64,000 bases of DNA from Bifidobacterium sp. ESL0682. Its GTDB lineage: Bacteria > Actinomycetota > Actinomycetes > Actinomycetales > Bifidobacteriaceae. Shown one piece after another: positions 22,677 through 37,395 of this stretch (its first letter is position 1; each line of letters starts with the position of its first letter). Both the position numbers and the translations under genes were made by a program. The notes beneath the pieces were generated by a model that made no database searches, had not been told where the DNA came from, and saw nothing but the letters and a program-made list of their open reading frames with translations. The DNA lies in assembly GCF_029392815.1 (NCBI RefSeq), contig NZ_CP113942.1:124001-188000 (forward strand). The letters are read 5' to 3'.

Positions 22677-22886
22677 TGTTGGTGTGGTGGTGGTTTGAGA
22701 ACTCAAGAGTGTGTCTGTACTACTTTTTATTGTAAAGCTTTTTTGATTGCCAGTTCGGCGCGTGCCTCGTCTGGGGTGCCCTGGGGGCTTAATTCGTGTC
22801 GAGGTTTTTAGTGTGGACCATTCCCCTTATGGAATGGTTCCGTCAATTATTATGTAGAGCCTTTGATTAAGGCTCTCTGCAATTTT

Positions 22887-24411
<1,525 letters not shown>

Positions 24412-24837
24412 CGGAGAATTCAGGATGCTGTTTGGCATCCGGTGTCGGGCCTGCCGGGGATGTTCCCTGGTGTGGTCCTGCTGGTGTGGAAAAGATCAAG
24501 GATGACAACTTTGCATATCAGTGGTATGGGCATGCTTTTGGGCTCCCGGATCGCCACCCCGGCCGTTTGGCCGGTGCGATTCGATGCCCTTCGCTGAAGG
24601 TGACCCCGGATGGGGTTCCGGATGCGTCGGTGCGTGGTGGCTTGAGAACTGGATAGTGGACGCGAGCAAGATTTGATTCTTGCTTTGTTAGATGCAATTT
24701 TTAAGACCGGTCTCCGATTCTTTTGAATCTGGGGATTTGGTCGATCGTTTTGTGATCATTCATAGTGTGATGATGTGTTGTCCAGAGTTTTTCGCAGAGG
24801 TCCTTGCGGCATGCAGCCTGTTTGTGTGGGTGTGTGT

Positions 24838-27901
<3,064 letters not shown>

Positions 27902-28052
27902 TTCCATCCTTCCGGATGGGACGTGAGGCATCTTCTGCGAATGACATCAGACAGCACTAGCGCTGTGATGACACGACTCGATTCAATGCATCTTCACGCG
28001 TCCGCTTTCCGGTTCCCGAGCCGCCACTTCCCGCGGTTCCTCGTGTTCCGTG

Positions 28053-28058
28053 TATAAT
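28053..28058 (+). promoter_or_regulatory. TATAAT hexamer seven bases before 5S, copy 2
   Basis: Second occurrence of the arrangement described at 19854-19859; no -35 box. Confidence 0.25.
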
Positions 28059-28064
28059 ATAAGA

Positions 28065-28184
28065 TTTGCGGCGGCCATAGCCCAGGGGAGACGCCCGGTC
28101 CCATTCCGAACCCGGAAGCTAAGGCCTGGCACGGCGATGGTACTGCACCCGATAGGGTGTGGGAGAGTAGCCCGCCGCCGCATC
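28065..28184 (+). rRNA. rrf: 5S ribosomal RNA, copy 2
   Basis: About 120 bases with the conserved CCCATTCCGAACCCGGAAGC core and pairing ends. It has two more bases than copy 1 near 28131 (GCACGG instead of GCGG). Confidence 0.93.
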
Positions 28185-28193
28185 ACACTTCAG

Positions 28194-28235
28194 AAGGACC
28201 CCATGGTCGAGCCTCACGGCTCCCATGGGGTCCTT
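28194..28235 (+). terminator. Terminator of rRNA operon 2
   Basis: The same 13-bp GGACCCCATGG-type hairpin as in operon 1, here followed by TTTCG. Confidence 0.85.
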
Positions 28236-28580
28236 TCGCATACCCGGAAGACAACCGGACCCACAGACAGCCGCCGGGCAACCAGCCACGGACGCGAACG
28301 GCACAGCCACCCCGGTGGGAGGATCGGCGTTCGGCGAATCCTTACGGGCCGTTTAAACCTCTTTTGGGGCACTTCGAAAGGTACGCAACAGGTAGTCGTA
28401 TAGATTGCTTCGGTGGATTCAAGATAATTGAATGCCGCAAGAATGGCATTGGATGCAAGAGGGGCATCAGCGACGTCCGCCATTTTTTGAAGATATAAAA
28501 CTCAGGTCGAGGGATCCAGCGGTGCATCCCCTGCTATGAATCTTCTATGTCATTTTGTACATTTGTAAATAGCGATGTTA

Positions 28581-28932
28581 CCAGGAGCTATTCCGGGACA
28601 AAGCCTTGATGGGCCGTTGTTCCGCCAACAATTGGTGTCAGCCGCGAACAGGCGACTCTCCCGTGTGGGCCCTGCCCCGTCGTCTGTATGGGGCGGGTCT
28701 TTGAGAACCTATCTCAGTTCGGGGCCGGCGCCCTGTCCGTGTCCAGGATCCCGTGCTGAATAGGGCAGGTTGGTCACACATTGCTCTTCGTCTTACCTTG
28801 CAGCTGGTCCTTTAGATTCCTCGTTTGAAAGGAATGTGCTAATGGGCTGGTAAATCAGTCTCAGAACAGCATGGCTTGGGCTTTCACGCCAGACGCGACG
28901 AACCGCCTACAAGCTCTTTACGCCCAATAAAT
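28581..28932 (-). pseudogene. Scrambled 16S rRNA fragments in antisense orientation
   Basis: Read on the minus strand, several pieces match the 16S genes of this window. 28878-28932 matches 15219-15273 with 53 of 55 bases. 28763-28787 matches the GTGACCAACCTGCCC region with two mismatches in 25. 28710-28735 matches the GACTGAGATA region with gaps. 28601-28631 matches the TTGTTGGCGG region with three mismatches in 31. 28581-28596 matches CCGGAATAGCTCCTGG exactly. The order on the minus strand is about 16S positions 550-600, 95-130, 270-310, 230-260, 135-155, so this is not a simple truncated gene. It lies just after rRNA operon 2, pointing the other way. Most likely a rearranged relic. Confidence 0.8.
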
Positions 28933-28945
28933 GTAGTTGGGTTGA

Positions 28946-31481
28946 TTAGATGAGTTTGGTGCGCTCCAGTTGGCCGGAGAACCAGGTGTTGAACTTTGAG
29001 GGTTTGGGCATGATCAGACCGATGACCAACATGATGGCGGCGTAGATCAAGACGATGCCCATTTGAATCCAGAAATCGTTCTGATAGATGCCAGCGATGG
29101 CGGCGCGAGCGGCCTGGATCGAGTGGGTGGCCGGTAGGAACGGGTTGATGACCTGTACGAATTTCGGTAGTACCTGCAGCGGATAGGAGCCGGATGAGCC
29201 GGAAATCTGCATCACCAGGACGATGACGGTCATGGCCTTGCCGATGGTGCCGAAGCAGGCAACCAGTGTGTAAATGACGAATGCGTACACGAGGCCGGAT
29301 ACCCAGCCTGCGAGCATGAACAGCATTGGATGAACCGCGTGGACCCGAAGGAACAGCAAGGTGCCGGCGCAGGAGAATGTGCTCTGCAGCAGCGAGATGA
29401 AGGCGAAGATACCGAAGCGGCCGAGATAGAGCTGGTAGGATTTGGGCTCGTCGACAATAGTTTCGGCTTGATTGGTGAGGGTAAGTGTATCAGTCGCATC
29501 TAAAGCGCCTGTATTTGCCGCTGAGACGTGATTTGATGCGCGGGTGCTACTAGTTGGTGCAGTAGGATCAACGGCGGTCGCAATGGGCCCCTGCGCTTTG
29601 CCGTTGGTGCTTGCGATTGATGAGACGGGATGTGTTCCGAGCTCACCCGGTCGGGAGGTTTCCATCGGCGTACGCCGTCGGGCACGTCTGGCTCCGGTAG
29701 CGATCTGGCTGCCAGGGCCGCTACGGGAGCGGCTGCAGGCGTATTGGCCGCTTCGCTCTGTGCCGTGGATCCGTGATTGCCTTGGCGGCGGCGTTTGCGT
29801 GATCTGCCTCGACTTGAACCGGTTTCGGCCAGTTTGCGTCGCGTTTCACGTGAAACGTTGGTTTTGAGGGTCAAGGCGATCAGTAATGAGCCGACCCAGA
29901 GCGGGATGAACGTATAGAACGGGGTCAGCGATGTGCCGAAGCTTTCGACTGGGAAAACGGCATTGCGTTTGAGCGCGACGGGTGCTGCGAGGGTGGCCGC
30001 AAGCTTGTCAGGATCGCCGGAAAGCAGCTTCTTGACCTTGGCCATGTCACCACTGTTGAGCGCTTCGGTCAGTTGCTGGCTGAACGTGGTCAGTTTGCCG
30101 CTGGCTTGGGAAAGCGTGGCGGAGGTATCGGTGAGTGTTGCCCGTGCCTGCTTGAGCTTGCTGTTGGCCTGATTGGCGGTGTCATTGAGCGCCGTCACGC
30201 TGTTGTTGAGGTCGGTAGCGCCGGAGCCGAGAGCTCCGGAAACGGACGAAAGCGATGAGGTGATGTTGGCGATTTGTGGCTTCAGCGTCTTGGAAAGATT
30301 GGTGTTGAGTCCGTCGATGGCCGTTTTCGATTGATTGACGAGGCCTACGATTTGTTCGCGTTGCCGTGTTGCATCGCCGGTTTTCGTGTCGAGGTCATTG
30401 GCCGAAGTGCTCAGGGCTGTTTGCAGCGCCTTTTGGCGTGAGATGATGTTGTCTAAGGCATTGAGTGCATCAGAAGGAGGAGTTGGCAACGCGGCCAGCG
30501 TATCCCGGATTTTCTGATATTGCGCCGCCTGATCGCCGATAAGGCCTGCCTGTTTGCGCAGCATCGCCGAAACGTCGGCGGAGGATTTGTTGGCACTGTC
30601 GAATGCGTTGCCGATATCAGTGCCGATAGCTGCGTTGCCTGAGCTGCTTGCATTCAAGGCCTGCGAAAGCGTGGAAGTTGCGGTATCGAGTGCACCGGAA
30701 ACGTCTTTGACATTGCTGCCGGCCTTGTTGAGCTGTTTCAGTGATTTGCCGGTATTGTTCGAAACGTTGTTGAGCAGAGATGAGGAGCTGGAAAGCAGCG
30801 CTTGGGAAACGTCGATGAGGCTGGCGTAGGCGTCCACATTCGTCGCGGAATCGTTGAGCTGGCCAGCGAGGTCGTTGATGTTGCCGTTGAACGAGGTCAG
30901 GCGCTCGCGGGCGTCTGAGGAATCAAGCTGCTTGGAAAGCCCGGAGGCCACGCTCAGCGCCGTGCTGGTGATGGTCTTCGCGAACATCTCGTTGACTTCT
31001 TTGGATATCTGATCGGCGCCCTGTCCGGTCACTTTCGGCGCGACAGCGTTCTTCTTCTCGTTGGTGTAGTACTCAAGCGTCGCGTGCTTGGCGTCGGAGG
31101 AGAAGAAGGTCATCATATTGCGGCTGAAGTCTTTGGGAATGATGACCGCCGCATAGTAGGTACCGGCTTTTTGGTGCCTTCGATAGCCTTGTCTTTGGTG
31201 GTGAAGGTCCAGTCGAGCTGGCTGTTGGCACGCAACTGGCCGATGACCTGGTCGCCGAGTTTCATCTTCACCGGCATAAGGTCGCTGGAATAGCCCTCGT
31301 CGACGCTTGCCACGGCGAATTTGAGGTTCTTGGTGTTGCCGAACGGGTCCCAGCTTGCGGTGACGTTGAACCAGGTGAACAGCGCGGGGATGACGACCAG
31401 GCCGATCAGGACGATGATTGAAATGATATTGCTAGTAATGCGCCGCACGTCGCCGGTGAAAAGCTTCCATATCGTTCTCAT
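28946..31481 (-). CDS. YhgE/Pip-family membrane protein, second of a pair, frameshifted
   Basis: Membrane protein of the YhgE/Pip family, related to ABC-2-type permeases and to the lactococcal phage infection protein. Joined, it has about 840 residues: one N-terminal membrane segment (NIISIIVLIGLVVIPALFTW), a long extracellular domain rich in Ser/Asn/Gln/Asp predicted as helices and coiled coil, then five C-terminal membrane segments including GSSGSYPLQVLPKFVQVINPFLP. Frame breaks: near 31170, where a run of five T should probably be six, and between about 29560 and 29700 in a low-complexity linker. Its ATG at 31479-31481 overlaps the stop of the upstream paralogue (ATGA), so the two are co-translated. 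The substrate is unknown. Confidence 0.83.
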
Positions 31482-34315
31482 TTCAGGTCTTCTCCCTTCT
31501 GCTGGTTGCCGTTTTGTCCGTTTATCTCGTGGTTTTCTGAATTGCGTAATTCATGTTTAAGCGTTTCGATGTCACCGGTATCGAATGCCGGGTTGTCTGG
31601 CTCGTTCGTTTCAACGTCATCGTTTCCAACCTCGCCCGGTGAAATCGCAGAATTCTGCGGATGCACGGAATCAGACGGGCTATCCAGATTCAAGGGGAGC
31701 GAAGTCAGACGTGCTGTCGGCGGCTCGCTGGTGAACCGACTATCCGAGTCGTGTGGCTTTCCCATTTTTGCCTTGTTGCGCGTTTGTTGGTGTTCATATA
31801 GCAACGTACGCACGGCGTCGTCATCGAGATTGCCAAGGCGCACCTGCCGGGCAAGGCTGTCGCGGATGGACTCGACGACAACGAGGAAAACAATGATGAC
31901 AAGGAACCAGATGACCCATGCCGCCAACGCAATGACTTTGGTGCCGGTAGTCAGCGAGAAGGTGAGGGCTATGGCGACCGGGATGGCGATGCCGAAAGCC
32001 AGCGCTCCGCGCATGAGCTTTGGATACAGCAAGGCGAATTTCCGGGCGCGTTCTTCGATGCTCGCGCGGTATTCCTCTTTGTTCGCCAGCATGCTCAGTG
32101 CCTGCGAAATCGGGTATTCGTGGGTTTTGTGCAGTGCGGGCTCGTTGTTGATGATGTCGCTCGCCTTGAGCTGCTGGTCGGCCAAACGCTGCAGATTGCC
32201 TATATGAGGCTTGATTACAAGGCCCAAAAGGAAGAACAGGACAGCGAAAATCATCAGGCGGCCCATGTTGATGAACCAGTCCGCGCGGTAGAAGCCTGCT
32301 ATGGTTTCGCGCAGGGCGTTGATTGAGTAGGTGAACGGGAAGTACGGGTACATGTCGCGGAAGAACTTCGGCATCATCTCGATGGGATACATGCCTGACG
32401 AGCCTGGGATCTGAATGATGACCAATGCCACGCACAGCGCCTTGCCGACATGCATGAACGAGGTCGACAGCGCGTAGGTGATGCTCACGTAGACCATCGA
32501 GGCCAGCATGGCGGTGATGATGAACACCGGTACGTTATGGCATTGCACACCGATGATCAGCTCGCCAAGTACGGTGACGATGGCCTGCAACGAAGCAATC
32601 AGCGCGAAAAGAATCCAACGACCCCAGTAGCGCTGGCCGGGCGTCGGTTCGCTTTCCAGCCCGTCGTCGTCCACCTCCAGCTTCATCAGAACCACCAGCA
32701 TGAATGCGCCGACCCAGAGCGTCAGATTCGTGAAAAGTGGTGCCATGCCGGAGCCATAGGTGCTCACCGGATAGACCACTTTCGTGTCGAGAACGGTGGG
32801 AGAGAGCATGAAATCGGCGATTTTGGCGGCATCGAGCTTGCCGTCGCCACCCACTGATTTTGCAATGATGCCTGAGCTGCCAAGTGCCGATGAGCTGGAG
32901 AGCGCAGCGATGTCGGTGGTGAGCGTCGACAGGTGGGTTTGCAGGTTTGCGAGGCCTTTGTCGGTGCCGTTCAAGGCATTGGCGGCCGTAACGGCAGCCT
33001 GATCGAGCTGGTTCAGTACGAGGGTGGATTGCGTGACCAGCGAATCCTGCGAGGCGAGGTTGGCCGAAGAGGTCGCTGCGACCGTTGAAAGGCCATTCAA
33101 GCCGTTGTTGAGCTGCGGCAAAGCGCCTGATGCGATGGATTTTCGTGCGCTCGCGGCGTTGTTCAAGGCTGATTGAGTGGCGGTGTTGATGCCATTGGCA
33201 GCTGAAACGGTGCTGGTCGTCGTTGCGCCGACGTTGGTGTTGAGGTCGCTGATGGTTTTGATCGAATCGCCAAGACTCGCGTTCTGTGCTTTCAACTTAT
33301 TGATGGCATCGGTGTTGCCAGGCAGTCCCGATGCTTCCAGCCGGTTGATGAGATTGCTGGCGTCTGTGTTGATTTGCTGGGCGGTGGAAAGTGCTGAACC
33401 GATATCTCCGTTGGCTTTGGTAAGCCCGGCGGCGACGGAATTGATAGCGACGTTGGATTGCGAACTGGCCTGCGAAAGCAGATTCGAACTTTGGTCGAGA
33501 GTGGCGGTGGCGTTGCTGTTGAAGTCGTTAAGAGTATTTTGTGTGCTGGTAATCGCAGCTGAAGCGTCCTTGAGCTGCTTGGAGGTCTGTGCTCCGGCTT
33601 TCTGCGTTTTGTCGAGCGTGCCGCGAGCTACTTTGGTTTTGTCGGGAACGCCGTTGAGCGTTGTGGTGAGATCGGCGATATTGGTGCGGATATCGGTGAC
33701 GGACTGTTGCGCCTTGTTGAGATCGGCGAGTGTGTCGGCCGTAGCGGTGTCGGCTTTGTCGTTGATGTCTTCATCGGTTTTATTGATAACGCTGGAAACG
33801 ACCTTGCTCACCGTGGAAACGAAGGTCTCGTTGACCTGGCTGTCGACCGTCGAGGCGCCGGTATCGGTCATGCGGCTGGCCAGTGCGTTCGCTTTTTCAT
33901 TGACATAATATTCCAAGGTCGGGCGCGTGCTGTGCCCCTCGATGACCCCGGCGACGCGGTCGCTGAAATTCTTCGGAATGATGATGGAGGCGTAACTTGC
34001 ACCGGATTCCACGCGTTGCATGGCATCGGACTGATTCGCGAATTTCCAGCCGAGACTGTCATTGCTTTTGAGCTGTCGCACGATTTGCTCGCCCATGTTC
34101 ATCTTGCCGATGGCTTGGGAATCGGTGCCACGGTCGTTGTTGACCACGACCACTTCGATGCCTTTGGTGTTGCCGTAGGGATTCCAGAAGCCTGCGATAT
34201 TGAACCATGCGTACAGGGGTGGAATGAACACGATTCCGAACAGGACGACCCATGCCGCCGGTACTCGCAGCAGCCGCACGATATCGCGTCGTACAATGGC
34301 CATCACATTACTCAT
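31478..34315 (-). CDS. YhgE/Pip-family membrane protein, first of a pair
   Basis: 945 residues, intact. A first membrane segment (AAWVVLFGIVFIPPLYAWF) is followed by NIAGFWNPYGNTKGIEVVVVNND, a family signature. Then come an extracellular helical domain of about 450 residues, five membrane segments with IPGSSGMYPIEMMPKFFRDM, and an extra cytoplasmic/membrane part (two segments near residues 760-830). The acidic tail rich in Asp/Asn/Glu (about 100 residues) is an unusual addition. The family includes YhgE of Bacillus and Pip, the receptor of phage c2. It may export lipids, toxins or other substrates with its partner at 28946. It starts at ATG 34315. Its stop overlaps the next start by 4 bases. 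Confidence 0.88.
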   Translation of the reverse strand: MSNVMAIVRRDIVRLLRVPAAWVVLFGIVFIPPLYAWFNIAGFWNPYGNTKGIEVVVVNNDRGTDSQAIGKMNMGEQIVRQLKSNDSLGWKFANQSDAMQRVESGASYASIIIPKNFSDRVAGVIEGHSTRPTLEYYVNEKANALASRMTDTGASTVDSQVNETFVSTVSKVVSSVINKTDEDINDKADTATADTLADLNKAQQSVTDIRTNIADLTTTLNGVPDKTKVARGTLDKTQKAGAQTSKQLKDASAAITSTQNTLNDFNSNATATLDQSSNLLSQASSQSNVAINSVAAGLTKANGDIGSALSTAQQINTDASNLINRLEASGLPGNTDAINKLKAQNASLGDSIKTISDLNTNVGATTTSTVSAANGINTATQSALNNAASARKSIASGALPQLNNGLNGLSTVAATSSANLASQDSLVTQSTLVLNQLDQAAVTAANALNGTDKGLANLQTHLSTLTTDIAALSSSSALGSSGIIAKSVGGDGKLDAAKIADFMLSPTVLDTKVVYPVSTYGSGMAPLFTNLTLWVGAFMLVVLMKLEVDDDGLESEPTPGQRYWGRWILFALIASLQAIVTVLGELIIGVQCHNVPVFIITAMLASMVYVSITYALSTSFMHVGKALCVALVIIQIPGSSGMYPIEMMPKFFRDMYPYFPFTYSINALRETIAGFYRADWFINMGRLMIFAVLFFLLGLVIKPHIGNLQRLADQQLKASDIINNEPALHKTHEYPISQALSMLANKEEYRASIEERARKFALLYPKLMRGALAFGIAIPVAIALTFSLTTGTKVIALAAWVIWFLVIIVFLVVVESIRDSLARQVRLGNLDDDAVRTLLYEHQQTRNKAKMGKPHDSDSRFTSEPPTARLTSLPLNLDSPSDSVHPQNSAISPGEVGNDDVETNEPDNPAFDTGDIETLKHELRNSENHEINGQNGNQQKGEDLK

Positions 34316-34681
34316 TCGTCGCCTTCTTGGAGTTCATGTTCCCGGTTCCGTTCGCCGGCGTCCGGTGCATTCTAGCAATTCCGTTGGTGGACTCATAATC
34401 GGTCTGGAGCGAAATCTATCACGGTTGTCTTGGGTTGATTGTTTGCGGGATTGCGGTTTCTATTTACAACATTTAATCCAATCGCCCCGTCCGGTTGCCT
34501 AGCCTACCTCAAGGGGTCAATGGGAGCTGAGAGTGTTGTGCTTTTTGCATAAATATTGCGTTTGGAAACGCTATGTTTGCGAATTGATGAATTGGATTTT
34601 TAGGATGCGTGGTTGTGGGTTCGGTCGGCTATGTGGAAATTAATTCAAGCGGATACGCCATTGCCATGGTGATTAAAAGCG
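34316..34681. other. Intergenic region upstream of the YhgE/Pip operon
   Basis: 366 bases between the start of the Pip operon and the terminator of the surface-protein gene. It must hold the minus-strand promoter of the Pip operon. I see no clear hexamers, and no gene. Confidence 0.4.
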
Positions 34682-34719
34682 GAGATGGGCACCAGCCGTT
34701 ATGGTTGGTGCCCATCTCT
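34682..34719 (-). terminator. Terminator of the first surface-protein gene
   Basis: 16-bp stem with one G-U pair, 34682-34697 with 34704-34719, loop of six bases. On the minus strand it is followed by CCGCTTTTAAT. It lies 42 bases beyond the stop at 34761. Confidence 0.8.
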
Positions 34720-34760
34720 AGGTTGCTGGCTGATGATTGGTCAGTCAATGGTTGTAAACG

Positions 34761-37034
34761 TCAGCCCTCGTTTGCTTTGCGCAGGCGGAATACGCCCCAA
34801 CCTGCACCGGCCAATACGATAGTGGCGACTGCGATGCCTAGAATATCGGCACCGGTCTTCGCGAGCCTCTTGCCTTTAGGATCGTTCTGGGCGGCTGCAG
34901 GTGCGTTCGTGCCGGTTTGGCTGTTCGGGCCCTTTTGTCCGGTTTGACCGTTGGCGCCATTCGAACCGTTTGCACCATTGGTACCGTTCGTGCCGATTTG
35001 GCCGTTGGTCCCGTTCGTACCGTTGGTCCCGGCTTGGCCGTTGGTCCCGTTGGTCCCATTGGTACCATTCGTGCCGTTTTGGCTGTTCGAGCCGTTCGTC
35101 CCGTTGGTTCCGTTGGTCCCATTCGTTCCGTTGGTTCCGTTGGTCCCGTTCGTTCCGTTGGTTCCGTTGGTGCGCCGCGCGCCGTTCGTACCATTCGTTC
35201 CGTTGGTGCCATTCGAGCCGTTGGTGCCGTTTGTGCCGTTTGTGCCGTTTGTGCCGTTGGTTCCGTTGGTCCCGTTCGAGCCGTTGGTACCGTTTTGTCC
35301 GTTGGACGCGTCCTTGCTCCATACCGCGTACATAGTGAAGTTGGCCCCATGAGTGTCATACGATTGTCCAGCATGACCTGAGTTCGAGCCGGACAAATTC
35401 TGTGCGGCGCGGTCTTCGGACCAGCCGAGGAAAGTATAACCATTCTTGGTCATGTTGCCGTGATTAGGCAAGGTGATCGTTGTGGAAGCATCGGGCCACA
35501 GAGCGATGGTAATCGGGGTGGGGGCGGTTCCCTCGGCGCCGTTCGCGTCAAAGGTCGCGGTTGCGGTTCCGGGGTCGCCATACCACATGACCGGGGAGTT
35601 GCCGAAGCCGTCGCTCGGATGACCGCTCCAGCTGCCGGCCTCGTTCGTCCAGTCCTTCACGGACATGCCATTGGTGTTGTCGAACACGGCGGTTCCGCCG
35701 GCGCGCACGAATTCCAGCCCATTGTCACCGGCGAACATGCCTGTCTGGTTGGGCAGCGCCCTGGTGGTGGTTGTGTCGAAACTGGAGAGGTCGAGTCTGG
35801 TGAGTTTGGGGTCGAGGGCGAACATATAGGTCATATTAGTGGCGAGAGGAGTCTTGAAATTGCTGTCGAAAGAGATATCCTCCAGGTTGCTGTCATCGGC
35901 GAATATCGCGGACATATTGGTGACCTTACTGGTGTTGAAAGCCGACGGAAGAGAGAGATGGGCGAGCGTATGGTCCGCGCAAAACATAAAGCTCATATTG
36001 GTGACGTTCTTGGTATTGAAGGTCGTCGGGAGGTTCAGGCTGGTGAGCGCTGTGTTGCCGTAGAACATGTAGTGCATGTCGGTGACGTTGCTGGTGTCGA
36101 AGTTGCTGAGGTTCAGGCTGGTAAGCGCTGCGTCGTAGGCGAACATCTGGCTCATGTCGGTGACGTTGCTGGTGTTGAAGCTGCTGAGGTCTAGGCTGGC
36201 AAGTGCGGGAGTGTCGTAGAACATCATGCTCATGTCGGTGACTTTCGAGGTGTTGAAGGTGTCGATCATGGGAAGGCTGCTCAGTGCCTTGTCGCCGTAG
36301 AACATCTTGGTCATATTCTGGACGTTTCCGGTGTCGAACGTAGGGTTGATGAGGGTGGTGAGCGCGGGGTCTTGGCCGAACATGTACTGCATATCGGTGA
36401 CCGCGCTCGTGTCGAAGGCGCTGGTGAACGTGATTGTGGTGAGTGCCGTGTCGCTGTCGAACATGTGGTTCATCTTGGTGACGCCGGTGGTGCTGAGGTT
36501 GGTCAGGTCGATGTTCGTCACGTTCGGAAGGTAGATAAACAGCTGCGATGAATCGGCATTGGCCTTCACAGGTGAATCGATCCTCACGGATGTGATGGTG
36601 CTTGCGTGAGAGACCCAGGGCTGGTATGCGTGGACGTCGGGCAGCGTGCCGTTCGTGTACCCGGTCTCGGTGCCCAAGGTGAGCGTGGTGCAGTCAGGGC
36701 TCACCTTCCAATAGGCATGGTCGCCGATGACGTTTTCGTCGGTGTCGGGTGAGGTGCAAGTGGCCCTCGTCCCGATTTGTGGGGCGGTGGACTCGTCCTG
36801 TGCAGCCGGCGTTTGGCTTCTCGGAGATGCTGGTTTGGTTGTTGAATCGGCCGGCTTGATTCCAGCGGTGGCCAGTTTCGAATCTGATGCCAGGGTCTTG
36901 GAAGTAGTTTGTTGCGTAATCCGCTCAGGCTGCATGGTTGTGGTCTCGGAGGCATTGGCCATCTGCGGCACTGCTGCAAGAGCGAAAGCTGCCGCGATGG
37001 CGACAGCGCTACCCGCGAAGTTTCGTTGCTTCAT
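34761..37034 (-). CDS. LAxTG-anchored surface protein with DUF285 repeats and collagen-like stalk
   Basis: 757 residues. A signal peptide (MKQRNFAGSAVAIAAAFALA, cut near ANA-SE) precedes a DUF285 region (about residues 150-460) with at least ten units of the form FNTSNVTDMSQMFxxxxALxSLxL. Then come a Listeria/Bacteroides-type repeat (ATFDANGAEG... YTFLGWSEDRAAQ, residues about 490-570) and a stalk of about 130 residues in which Gly is every third position (NGT and NGS repeats). The end is LAKTG (from residue 724), a membrane segment and RLRKANEG, the standard sortase signal. The protein is probably displayed on the wall as an adhesin; the ligand is unknown. Its promoter is at 37131-37159. Confidence 0.9.
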   Translation of the reverse strand: MKQRNFAGSAVAIAAAFALAAVPQMANASETTTMQPERITQQTTSKTLASDSKLATAGIKPADSTTKPASPRSQTPAAQDESTAPQIGTRATCTSPDTDENVIGDHAYWKVSPDCTTLTLGTETGYTNGTLPDVHAYQPWVSHASTITSVRIDSPVKANADSSQLFIYLPNVTNIDLTNLSTTGVTKMNHMFDSDTALTTITFTSAFDTSAVTDMQYMFGQDPALTTLINPTFDTGNVQNMTKMFYGDKALSSLPMIDTFNTSKVTDMSMMFYDTPALASLDLSSFNTSNVTDMSQMFAYDAALTSLNLSNFDTSNVTDMHYMFYGNTALTSLNLPTTFNTKNVTNMSFMFCADHTLAHLSLPSAFNTSKVTNMSAIFADDSNLEDISFDSNFKTPLATNMTYMFALDPKLTRLDLSSFDTTTTRALPNQTGMFAGDNGLEFVRAGGTAVFDNTNGMSVKDWTNEAGSWSGHPSDGFGNSPVMWYGDPGTATATFDANGAEGTAPTPITIALWPDASTTITLPNHGNMTKNGYTFLGWSEDRAAQNLSGSNSGHAGQSYDTHGANFTMYAVWSKDASNGQNGTNGSNGTNGTNGTNGTNGTNGTNGSNGTNGTNGTNGARRTNGTNGTNGTNGTNGTNGTNGTNGTNGSNSQNGTNGTNGTNGTNGQAGTNGTNGTNGQIGTNGTNGANGSNGANGQTGQKGPNSQTGTNAPAAAQNDPKGKRLAKTGADILGIAVATIVLAGAGWGVFRLRKANEG
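34910..35310 (-). repeat. Coding repeat of NGT/NGS triplets
   Basis: About 40-45 imperfect copies of a 9-base unit encoding Asn-Gly-Thr (some Ser, Gln, Ala), with one interruption (GARRTNG). On the + strand it reads as repeated CCGTTGGT-type units. The regular unit may let repeat number change by slippage, and complicates assembly. Confidence 0.85.
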
Positions 37035-37130
37035 TGTTGCTTCTTCCTATATTGATTTATTGCATCGCCAGAGAGTGGCAGTGTGCTGTTTCGATGCCTG
37101 CTGTGCCATCGATACGCACGATGTATAACA

Positions 37131-37159
37131 AATATATCACACTTAGTATATTTGTACAA
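37131..37159 (-). promoter_or_regulatory. Promoter of the first surface-protein gene
   Basis: On the minus strand TTGTAC (37159-37154), 17 bases, then TATATT (37136-37131), about 97 bases before the ATG. It overlaps an inverted repeat of GTATAACA (37123-37130) with TGTTATAC (37162-37169), a plausible regulator site. The start has AGGAAG upstream. Confidence 0.55.
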
Positions 37160-37346
37160 TATGTTATACGGTAATAAGCTTTTTGATGCAGCCGCTTGGG
37201 GTGTGTGCCGGAATCGCATGTTTGTCGCCTGTCAGTTATGCGATTGTCGGCGGTATTCGTAGGTTTTTGCCGACAGACTTCATTCTGACTTGCTGGATCT
37301 GACGTACCTGCTTGCCTACATCATGCAGATGATCGTCTCGCTGGTC

Positions 37347-37388
37347 AACGCACTGACCGATATCTGTTGGATGACCGGTCAGTGCGTT
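37347..37388. terminator. Hairpin after the second surface-protein gene
   Basis: Perfect 13-bp stem AACGCACTGACCG / CGGTCAGTGCGTT (37347-37359 with 37376-37388), eight bases past the stop at 37396. A T run follows it on the + strand only, so termination for the minus-strand gene would rely on the stem. Confidence 0.55.
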
Positions 37389-37395
37389 GGCTTTT

